12,500 bases of DNA from Cochliopodium minus (taxonomy: Eukaryota; Discosea; Himatismenida; Cochliopodiidae): contig JAMYWO010000202.1 of the NCBI GenBank assembly GCA_024220525.1, forward strand, positions 1 to 12,500, read 5' to 3'. Shown here one piece after another: positions 1 through 8,147 of the stretch; within the stretch, counting starts at the first letter, position 1, and each line of letters begins with the position of its first letter. The notes under the pieces are model-generated. The model did not search any database. It saw nothing but the letters and a program-made list of their open reading frames with translations, and was not told the DNA's origin. Position numbers and translations under genes: made by a program.

Positions 1-1
1 A

Positions 2-1786
2 CTAGGAGATTTAATAGGATCTGGAGGACAAGCCATGGTAAACAATTTTTTTTTAATATCTAATTTTTTTTGATTTTTTTTTGATTTTATTTTTATTTTT
101 TATTTTTTATTTTTTATTTTTTATTTTTTATTTTTTATATATTTTTTTTTGTTTTTACTATTTTTTATAGGTTAAAAAAGGATTTTATAAAAGCAAAGCG
201 GTGGCGGCTAAATCATTGTTGGGGATAAAAGAGGAGGAATTTTCCACTTTTTTCCGCGAGATAAAACTTTTGTGCAGTTTAAAACATGAAAACATCATTT
301 TGGTACATGGAATTTGTCTCATGAACAACGAAGTTTGGTAATGAAAAATAAAAATCAAAAAAAAAACAAAAACCAACAAAAAATTTGAAAATAAAAAAAA
401 AAATTTGAGATAAAATCAAAAAATAATCTCAAAAAAATAAAATATCATAAAAAACCAAAAAAATAAAAAATTAAAAATCAAAAATAATTTTTTTTTTACA
501 AAAAGGTTAATCACAGAATTAATGGACACTGATTTAGGTAAAAAAAAATCCAAAAAAAAAAGCAATATTTAAAAAAAAAATATTCATAAAAAATTAAAAT
601 ACAAATTAAAAAATAAATAAAAATAAAAATAAAAACAATATTTAGGAAAAATTCTTCCAAAGCTCCAAGTGAAATCAAAATTGACTATATGTATTGAAAT
701 AACGAAGGCACTGGACTATTTGCACTCTTTCAGCCCTCCCATTCTCCATCGTGATTTGAAACCCTCCAATGTTTTGATAAGTCAAGACGGAAGATGGTAA
801 AAAAATAAAATTTTTTTTAAAAAAATTAATTTATCAAAAAAATTAAATAAAAAATAAATAAAATTAAAATTAAAAATAAAAAAATAATAATTTTTTTTTA
901 AAATTTTGAAAAAGTAAATTGACGGATTTTGGTGTGAGTAGAGTTTCTGCTTCTAAGCACAGTATTTCTTCTACGATGACCCAAGACGCGGGAACCATAT
1001 TGTACATGGGTAAATTTCACACTTTTTTTTTCTTTTTCAAATTTTAATTTTATTTTGTTTCATTTTTTATTTAAAATATAGCTCCTGAAATTTTAATTTC
1101 TGGTAAATACAATGAGTCTGGTAAAAAAAATAATTTATTTTTTATTTTTTATTTTTTATTTTATTTTTTAAATTTCTTTTTTTTTTGTTTTTTATTTTTT
1201 ATTATTTATTAATTTTTTTTTATTTATTAATTTTTTTAATAGCGGATATTTATTCTTTGGGTCTTTTGTTTGTGGAGATTTACACAGGAGAAAATCCATT
1301 TTATCCACTTAATTTCAGTTTCTTGTTGGAGTTCTTGGAAAAGTTGAAGAGAAGAGAAATTTCTCCCAACGTTCCCAACCCTCGAAAACACAAAATCCCC
1401 TTCTTATTTGTTGGAATCCTCAAACAAATGTTGTCCTTCGAATCGGAAGAAAGGTAAAACTTTGAATAATTTAAAATCAAATAAAAAATAAATTAAATAA
1501 ATAAAAAAAAAAAACAAATAAAAAATAAATTAAATCAATTAAAATTTTATTTAAATTTTTTTTTTCCCTTAGACCCACTGCCTCTCAGATTTACAGAACA
1601 CTTGTTGACAAGAAGATGAATCAGCAGCTGGATGATTTAATAAAGTTTGATGATCAAAATCCTATAAGCAACAATGCTTCCATCAATACATCTGTTGGAG
1701 AAAACCAACAATCTTATGATAGCTATGGAAATTATTCTGAAAGCGAAGTGAAATTAGACAAAGTGGTGGACAAAAACTCCAAATAA
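2..1786 (+). CDS. TKL-like serine/threonine protein kinase, 5' partial
   Basis: Spliced model: <2..37, 171..337, 506..537, 646..796, 915..1009, 1082..1120, 1243..1453, 1573..1786; all introns GT..AG, phases consistent, 314 residues visible. Residue numbers count from the window edge. Almost the whole kinase domain is present: glycine loop IGSGGQAMV (5-13), ATP lysine in VAAK (K26), helix-C glutamate (E42), catalytic loop HRDLKPSN (113-120), DFG (133-135), APE (161-163), and the subdomain XI arginine in ERPT. All catalytic residues are intact, so it should be an active protein kinase. HRDLKPSNVL, TDFGVSR and GT-x-x-YMAPE favour the TKL or a related group, although the hinge ITELMDTDL looks MAPK-like. 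The activation segment is rich in Ser/Thr. A 35-residue polar, acidic Ser/Asn/Tyr tail follows the domain. No substrate can be named. The N-terminus, and any regulatory domain there, lies outside the window. Exons as short as 32 and 39 nt occur. Confidence 0.94.
38..170 (+). repeat. T-rich (TTTTTA)n microsatellite filling a kinase intron
   Basis: This intron consists almost entirely of T runs punctuated by single A residues, with a tract of about seven TATTTTT-type units near 86-140. Its sibling introns at 338-505, 538-645, 797-914 and 1454-1572 are mainly the complementary A-rich type, whereas 1010-1081 and 1121-1242 are T-rich. Intron composition therefore switches strand within one gene. 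Confidence 0.8.
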
Positions 1787-1854
1787 TTTATGTTTTTTTG
1801 TTTAAAGAATTAAAAATAGTTTTAAAAAATAACTTATTAAAAAAAAACCAGTAA

Positions 1855-1868
1855 TTTATTTAAATAAA
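1855..1868. promoter_or_regulatory. Palindromic, two-strand poly(A) signal between convergent genes
   Basis: TTTATTTAAATAAA is a perfect 14-bp palindrome in the 113-bp gap between the kinase stop (1786) and the stop of the minus-strand coiled-coil gene (1900). It reads AATAAA on the plus strand at 1863-1868 and AATAAA on the minus strand at 1860-1855. It is correctly placed to serve as the polyadenylation hexamer for both transcripts, whose 3' ends would then overlap. The site is seen directly; the function is inferred, and AATAAA-like strings are common at this base composition. Confidence 0.5.
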
Positions 1869-1899
1869 ATTTTTCCCTTTTTAAAATTGATTGATCTGA

Positions 1900-4800
1900 T
1901 CACTTGTTGCTTCTTGGAGTACTTGGTTTATTACCACTTCTAGGAGTACTAGGTCTACTATTGCTATTGTTAACACCACGAGGAGGAGTTCTAAGATTAT
2001 TATTAACATTTTTGACAGGCTCTTCAGGCTCAGACAAAAACTCCAAAATATAAGTAGGCCACTCTGAGATCTTTGTAAAACGTTTGGTTTCAATATGTTC
2101 ATAAAGAACCTGAAGATCCTTGTTACTTGCTTTACCACTCATGGAAAGACTTAACTTGATTGCCAAAGCCAAAGAAAAAAACAAATCCCTCCTTATTTCT
2201 TCATCTTTTTCTTCGTTGACCGGCAATTCTTTGATTCTGTTGAGTTGTTCGCAAGTTTGTTGATACTTTTGTTTGATGGTTGAAATTTCTTGGCGGAGAT
2301 TTTTTAGTTTTTCGTCCTTTTTGGAAATAACAGTGTGCAATTCGTTGTGGATTTGACTGAGGAGATTTTTAAACTGATCTCTTTGAAATCTCGTTTCCTC
2401 CAAACTAATTCATTTAATAAAAAAATAAAAAAAATGAAAATAAAAAAAATAGAGTACCTTGAGTGCAATAGATCTATTGACTGTGTATCTGATTTTCTTT
2501 TTGTTTTTAAAGTATTTTTTTCAACCAAATTTTTTACAGGGTTTTTATCTAGTAAAAAAATAAAAAATAAAAAAAATTCACAAAAAATTCACAAAAAATA
2601 AAAAAAAAAATAAAAAAAATTTTACAGAAAGATTCTCCTTGACTCATTAGTTCTTTCATACCTTCTCCAGAAAAAGTAGTAGAGTTGTTTTGATATTTGT
2701 GATCGATTTCAGGAGTGAGATTCATTTGTGTGGTGAGGCTGGGTTTTGTGGAGGCGGGCGTCTTTGAAACTCCCACTATGAATGATTGGCTTGTCTTCTG
2801 TTTATTTGAGGGCTAATTGGAACATATAAAAAAATAAAAAATAAGAAATAAAAAATAAAAAAATAAAAAATAAAAAATTTGAAATAAAAAATTTGAAATA
2901 AAAAATTTAAAATAAAAAATAAAAAATAAAAAAAAAAATAAAAAATAAAAAATAAAAAATTTGAAATAAAAAATAAAAAAAAAAAATAAAAAATTTGAAA
3001 TAAAAAATTTGAAATAAAAAATAAAAAATTTGAAATAAAAAATAAAATAAACCTTTTCGAGTGGCAACTCATTTTTTATGCTTGCGTTATAATTTTGATT
3101 TTTCTTTTCGAGAAGAAGCTTCATTTTTTCTCCAGAAAGCGACATGCCAAAGCCAGAATTCTTACTCGAAGATTTTTTGTCATCGAAAATGGGAGGCAAA
3201 GAAGGCTTAGGGATTTTCTTAGGAGGAGTAGTTCCGCTCTTCAATTCTTCGTTTTGATTTTTATTTTTTTCGTTGAAATTTTTTCCGTTTTCACTTTGAC
3301 TTTTGAGATTTTCGTTTCCGGTTTTTTGGAGGTTGATGAGGATCTCTGGTTCTTCGTTGGGTTGTAAGATGAGGGTTTCTTTGGCAAGTTCTAGGGGTTT
3401 GGTGAGGGAGTTTCCGGTGACAGTGTTGAATCTTGATCTGCGTTTTTGTTTGAGGGAGGTTTCTCTGTTGAATTTGTCGTCTTCTGTGAAAGAAGTTATT
3501 GTTGGTGGTATTGTTATTGGTGTATTTATTGTTGGTGTAGTTGTCAATGGAGATGTGTCTGTTTTTTGATCGTTATAATTATTATTTTCGTTATTACCAC
3601 TGTTTTCATTCTTAGGCTTATCTTTGCTGTTACTCTTTATGTTATTGTTGTTACTTTCAAAGTTATTATCATTCATGTTTTCATTATTGCTGTCATTGTT
3701 ATTACTATTTTCTTTATTACTTTCGTTCTTTGTATTTTCGTTATAAGTATTATTAACATTAGTTTTATTTTCATTATTAGGATCACTATTAGTTTTATTG
3801 TAATTAATTTCATTAACTACATTCTCGTTTATATTTTTATCTTCTTTTTGTGTAATAAGATTTTTTTCATTGGCTCTTATGTTCTGTATAACTCTTTTAT
3901 CATCTTCTTTAATGTCTTCTTTATTTGTAGTCTGATCACTTCCTTTTATTGGAACATTTTGATGATCAACTTCATGATTTACATTAATATTAACATTGTT
4001 AACATCAACATTATTAACATTAACATTGTTAACATCAACATTAACATTACTAGGATTAACATTATTTATATCAACGTTATTAACATCAACATTGTTAACA
4101 TTAACTTTGTTTTTAGAAATAGATTCTTCAACAAAAAGAGAAAGATCTTTCTCATCATACCCATTCTTCAACGAAGAAGTTTCTTTAGAAAGCAAAGGAG
4201 AGAGAAGAGTGTTTGTATCATTTTCTTCACCTTGGTGATTGTTTCTTTTTGATTGCTCATTAGGAAAGGTTTTCATTACTTCGGGAGTATGCTTTTTATT
4301 GTTTTCTGTCACCACTATTTCGTAGTGGCGGGAGTTTTCCTTGTTTTGCTGCTGAATGATGAGCTTGGAGTTTTCATTCTCATTCCCTATTTCTATCTTT
4401 ATTTTTTCAAACTTTGATTTAATTTTATTAAGATCTGAAGATGAGCGATTCTCTTCATTGTTGATTTTTTGATTCTCTTGATTATCGATTTTATGATTAA
4501 AATTATCTTGATTATGATTTTGATTATGGTTAATATTAATGTTTAGATCAGAATTATTCTTCTTGTTGAGGATATTGTTGAGATTAAGATCAGATTCATT
4601 CGAATTGGGATTTATGTTGGACATGAAATGATTCTTGGACTCGATCTTCTCAGAGATATACTTGTCCGATCCAAGATGACTGAGCTGATCACCAACAGGA
4701 ACATGATCAGATCCATGATCAGAAGAAGAGCCATTGATAACCAAGCGGGAATTGCTATGCAAGATAATCTCCTCCTTCAAATCTAATTCCTCCTTTAATT

Positions 4801-5707
4801 TTAGCAGCTTGAAATCCTTCTCTTTAATCTCCATTTCGAGCCTTTCTCTTGTCTCCTTTTCTTTTTTGAGCTCCAATAAATAACTCACTTCTTGGCTGAA
4901 AAGCGATTCGTTCTTTTCCAGGTAGTATTCCTTCTCTGAAAGCTGCATCTTCTTCCATCCTTCTTTCTCGTCTATGATCTGTTTGTAACAATAGTTATCT
5001 GCTTCGAGCTTCATGTTCTTCTGCACTATTTGATCCAATTTGAATTCGATTTCGTCCTTTTTATCGAAGAATTGCTTGGAGATTTCCAATTCTTGAAGAT
5101 AATTGCTTATTTTCTGCTCTGAGAAATCCAAATCACTTCTCAATTTCGATAATTCCAGATTGTTGTTCTCCAATCTCTTTTCCAAATTGATATTATCTTC
5201 TTTGGTAGAAAGTACCTCTTTTTTCCAGATCTCTATCTCATCTTTCTCCACTGATTTCGAATTTTTCTCCATTCTATTTGGTGAATTCCAATTATTTTGA
5301 TTATTTTCTTCATTCTTCTGCAATTCCTCCATCAATTGATCTATTTCCAGTCTTGCACTAGATAATTGTTCATATAAAATGTTCAACCTCTTCTCACTAT
5401 AAGATAATTCATCTTCTTTTGTCTTTATATTCTGTGCCATTACTTCATTGTCTTCTTCATATTTTTTTACTTGTTCCATCAGTCTGGAATTTGTTTCCAA
5501 CAATGCATTTCCAAATTCTCCTGCCAATCTACATCTCGTTTCTATTTCTTGGTATTCTTCTTCCACTATCAATCTCTTTTTAAATTCTGTTGCCAATGCT
5601 TTTCTATATTCTTCCAAAGCCAATTTTTCAGTTGGCACTTTATTCAAATATGAATAGCATTCATTAAATTTATATGACAATTCATCTGTTTCATTCTCCA
5701 TTACCAA
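1900..5707 (-). CDS. Long coiled-coil protein with CC1-box-like motif, candidate dynein adaptor
   Basis: Minus-strand model: exon 1 5707..3053, exon 2 2812..2626, exon 3 2548..2458, exon 4 2404..1900 (TGA); 3438 nt, 1145 residues, all GT..AG with matching phases. Residues 1-340 are predicted coiled coil by heptad and charge pattern. Within it LAGEFGNALLETN (61-73) resembles the CC1 box (AAxxG-x-x-LL) of BICD, Spindly and HAP1/TRAK adaptors, which binds dynein light intermediate chain; the second Ala is Gly here. Residues about 340-720 are low-complexity, including an Asn/Val/Asp repeat near 533-580 and an Asn-rich tract to about 715. SLFVEES near 524 faintly recalls the dynactin-binding Spindly motif. 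A short motif SGE-x-MK-x-L recurs at 858 and 933. A second coiled coil (about 980-1035) precedes a compact helical stretch and a basic tail with three TP(P)R sites. The alternative is a generic golgin- or centrosome-like coiled-coil protein. Exon structure is firm; family is moderate. Confidence 0.6.
2813..3052 (-). repeat. AAATAAAAAATTTG-type repeat intron, stop-free in the upstream frame
   Basis: First intron of the coiled-coil gene, 240 nt, with donor GTTTAT and acceptor AATTAG on the minus strand. It is almost wholly built from A runs (plus strand) with repeated units of the type TTTGAAATAAAAAA at 2877-2908, 2957-2972 and 2991-3040. Its length is a multiple of three, and in the frame of exon 1 it has no stop until the TAG that is itself the 3' splice site. 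The minus-strand translation is a Phe/Ile/Tyr-rich hydrophobic run of about 79 residues, which I treat as intron rather than protein. Confidence 0.85.
3560..3965 (-). other. Asn-rich low-complexity coding tract
   Basis: The coding strand of exon 1 here encodes residues about 581-716, dominated by Asn with Glu, Lys, Ser and Asp and with no hydrophobic core. It is almost certainly disordered. Such tracts are common in AT-rich amoebozoan and other protist proteomes. It acts as a long spacer in the predicted adaptor. Confidence 0.8.
3969..4112 (-). repeat. Coding minisatellite: Asn-Val-Asp repeat tract
   Basis: Imperfect tandem repeat inside exon 1 of the coiled-coil gene. On the plus strand it is a succession of AACATT, AACATC and ATTAAC hexamers; on the coding strand it gives NNV, NVD and NVN units (residues about 533-580). 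Codons alternate between AAT/AAC and GTT/GAT, so the array is diverged at the DNA level and not freshly expanded. It lies in the disordered linker between the N-terminal coiled coil and the Asn-rich region. Confidence 0.75.
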
Positions 5708-6131
5708 ATATTTTTTATTTTTATTTTATAAATATATTAATCAAAGAAGGCTCACATTAAAGAATTTCAACCAACATCTCTTTTTCTCATTAATTAATCC
5801 TCAATTTAATAAAAGTAATCACAGTGTAACCTTAAAAATATAATTCAATATTATTATTTTATTTTTAATTTTTAATTTTTATTCGAAAATTGATTTATTA
5901 TTTCAAGTTTATTAAGCTCAATTCAATTTCGACAAAAGAGATATTTTGCTCAGCATTTTTAGTTTTATTGTTTTCAATTTGCAATTACCTTTAAATCTCT
6001 CAAAATGAAACTCTCATTTAGTTTAAACAGTAATTTCTAATTTAAGTGAAATGAATTCCAAATAGATACTATTTGAAGGTTTTTTGTTTCAGAAATCTTT
6101 TTTTAAATATAAAAATAATATCAAATAAAAA
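5708..6131. promoter_or_regulatory. Divergent promoter region between coiled-coil gene and SEL1 gene
   Basis: 424 bp with no supportable gene, separating the start codons of the minus-strand coiled-coil gene and the plus-strand SEL1 gene, so it must hold both promoters. TATA-like strings lie close to each ATG: 5725-5740 for the minus gene and 6104-6117 for the plus gene. Two very short upstream reading frames precede the SEL1 start: 6005-6040 (11 codons plus stop) and 6051-6065 (4 codons plus stop). These matter only if transcription starts upstream of them. A palindrome at 6059-6075 is listed separately. TATA assignments are weak at this AT content. Confidence 0.6.
6059..6075. promoter_or_regulatory. 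Perfect palindrome CAAATAG-ATA-CTATTTG upstream of SEL1 gene
   Basis: Two 7-bp arms, CAAATAG and CTATTTG, are exact reverse complements around a 3-bp centre, ending 56 bp before the SEL1 ATG. The form suits a dimeric transcription-factor site; the CTA-AT-TTG core loosely recalls MADS-box sites. Function is inference only. Confidence 0.35.
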
Positions 6132-8075
6132 ATGAAGATGAAAATGAAAGGAATAAAAAATAGTTTAAAATTTCTGACCAATAATTTCACAAAATCAACA
6201 TATACAAGGAATTATACCAATCATTTCAAAAAGATGATGGATTATAAGTTTAAAATATTCTGTTTTGGATCAATTGGTTTTGGTAGTTTAATTCTCAACA
6301 ATAAAATGGGGGGAGATTCAAACAATGCATCAATGTTATCTGAATTTAAAACTAAAGAAGAGAAGGAAAGAGAATTCCAAAATGCATTGAAATCGAAAGA
6401 AACACAAAAGATATTACTTTTGGCATTAAATTATCTGGATGAAGGAGATGAAGAAAAAGGTATGTGGTAAAATATAATTTTTAACATGATGTGAAATATC
6501 TCCAAAAATTAAATAAAGAATAATATCAAGAAAAATCAAATAATCCCATATATCTTTCATAATTCTTGGTATAATTGAAGATATTTTTATATTCAAATGG
6601 TTTATCCTCAATAAATAAAAATTCATCAATATATATCAAAATGATGTATTATGGGAATCAATTCATGATCATTTTTGACCATACATTAAGAAGGAATAAA
6701 ACTAATTAACATTTAATAAGCGAGAAAATTGCTTGTTAGAGCGATTCAATTGGGAGATACAGAAGCAATGAACATAATGGCAGTCATGATTTATCAAGAG
6801 GGAGGAATAGAAAATGCGGAGAAAGCAAAAAGCCTCTATCAACAAGCCGCCAAGAAAGGAAATAGGACTGCAATTTTCAATTTAGCATATATCTTAGTGA
6901 AAGAAGGAGGAAAAAAGAATGTGGAAGAAGCTATACAATTATATCAACAAAGTATATACTTTCCTTCGATTTGATTATATTATATTCCATAGAGATGTCC
7001 AAAATTTACAACTTTGTTAGCGGATATAAATTAATTGCTAACAAAATTTAAACTGTTGTAAAATTTTGAACATCTCTATATATTCCAACAATTTAAATAC
7101 ACCATCAATCTTTTAATTAGTTGCTGATTTGGGTGATTCTGATGCAATGACCAATTTGGCTGTAAAAAAAAAAATTATCTTTTTCTTTGAAAAAAATTAT
7201 TAATTTTATTTAATCCTTATCAATCAATCAAGGTTCTTTATTATAATGAAGGAGGAAAAGAAAGCAAAGAAAAAGCAAAAAAACTCTACCAAAAAGCATC
7301 AGAATTAGGAGATTCCGATGCAATGTAACCTTATTTCTCATTTTTTGATAAAATTTTGACACTTATCTCTTTAAATAAAATATTTAGGTATTATTTAGCT
7401 ATAATGTTAGAAAAAGAGGGTGGACAAGGTAACTATGACAAAGCAAAACAATTATACATACAAGCTTCTGATCTTGGAAACACGAAAGCTCTCAACAATT
7501 TAGCTGTAAACTATAAAATAAATTTAATTCTTTTTTTCTAATTAATCTCGTTTTAAAAATTTAGGTTAGTTATGTACAAGATGGAGGAAAAGAAAATCTT
7601 GAAAAAGCAAAACAATATTTTGTACAAGCCATTAAACTTGGAGATGTTGAAGCTATGAATAATTATGCTGTAAAACAATTTTTTATTTCCCTCTTTTCTT
7701 TCAAATTAAATTATTATTTTTTTAAAAAAAAATAGGTAGTATTGTTGAAAGAAGGTGGCAAAGCAAACTATGAAAGAGCAAAGTATTTCTTTCATCAAGC
7801 CATAAAAGTAGGAAATTTGGATTCCATAAATAATTTAGCCGTAAACCCATTTAATTTTTTTTCTTTCCTTTCCTTATCTCATTTTTATTTCAAAAAAGGT
7901 TCTTTTGGTCAAAGAAGGAGGAAAAGAGAACTTGGAGAAAGCAAAACTTCTTTACCAACAAGCTATTGACATGGGTTGCAAAAATGCTGTTAATAATTTG
8001 GCTGCTTTGTTTATTAAGGAAGGTGGAAAGGAAAATCTTGAAAAAGCAGATTCTCTTCGCAGATCAAAAAAATAA
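6132..8075 (+). CDS. SEL1-repeat (TPR-like) protein with N-terminal hydrophobic segment
   Basis: Model: 6132..6459, 6721..6951, 7121..7161, 7233..7324, 7388..7505, 7565..7669, 7736..7840, 7899..8075 (TAA); 1197 nt, 398 residues, all GT..AG with consistent phases. Nine SEL1 repeats follow a basic N-terminal region: repeat 1 ends at residue 130, then seven exact 35-residue repeats (131-375) and a partial ninth (376-398). The unit reads roughly VLLVKEGGKENLEKAKLLY then QAI-x-LG-x-x-x-AMNNLA. SEL1 repeats are alpha/alpha solenoids that scaffold protein complexes; canonical units are 36-44 residues, so 35 is short. Residues 1-35 are rich in Lys, Asn, Thr and Ser with no acidic residue, then KIFCFGSIGFGSLIL (41-55) is a possible membrane segment. 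This suggests an organelle-targeted or membrane-anchored scaffold, which is inference. Introns 3, 5, 6 and 7 fall exactly on repeat boundaries. No enzymatic domain is present. Confidence 0.93.
6990..7078. mobile_element. Probable hAT-type MITE (89 bp foldback) in SEL1 intron 2
   Basis: An 89-bp inverted repeat lies wholly inside the 169-nt intron 6952-7120. Its ends begin TAGAGATGT on both strands. Left arm 6990-7021 pairs with right arm 7037-7078 around a 15-nt centre, with one mismatch, one 1-nt gap and a 9-nt insertion in the right arm. It is flanked by identical direct repeats TATATTCCA (6981-6989 and 7079-7087), i.e. an 8-bp target-site duplication plus one chance base, or 9 bp. TA(A/G)xG ends and 8-bp duplications are the hAT superfamily hallmark. 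Removing the element and one duplicate leaves a 71-nt intron, the size of its neighbours. No transposase is encoded, so it would be non-autonomous. Confidence 0.72.
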
Positions 8076-8147
8076 AATTAAAATTTGATTTATTTTTATC
8101 AAAAATTTTTATTTTTCTTTGAAATATTTTCCCTTAATATTTTTTCT

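Noticed and set aside
2825-3048. Regular short repeats that at first glance resemble a CRISPR-like array
   Set aside because: Units are unequal, have no unique spacers, and are pure A/T microsatellite inside a eukaryotic intron.
2776-3072. 98-codon Phe/Leu/Ile-rich minus-strand frame resembling a multi-pass membrane protein
   Set aside because: It is translation of the A/T microsatellite intron; the hydrophobicity is a composition artefact.
3446-4252. 268-codon plus-strand reading frame, hydrophobic (Ile/Val/Phe-rich)
   Set aside because: It is the antisense shadow of the Asn-rich and Asn-Val-Asp coding tracts of the minus-strand coiled-coil gene; AAT/AAC on one strand reads as ATT/GTT on the other, mimicking membrane protein.
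6460-6720. Unusually long (261 nt) first SEL1 intron as another transposon site
   Set aside because: I looked for terminal inverted repeats and target duplications and found only 6-8 bp chance matches such as CCCATA/TATGGG.
7738-7741. Alternative acceptor TAG at 7737-7739 for SEL1 exon 7
   Set aside because: Using it shifts the frame and loses the repeat; the acceptor ending at 7735 restores an exact 35-residue unit.
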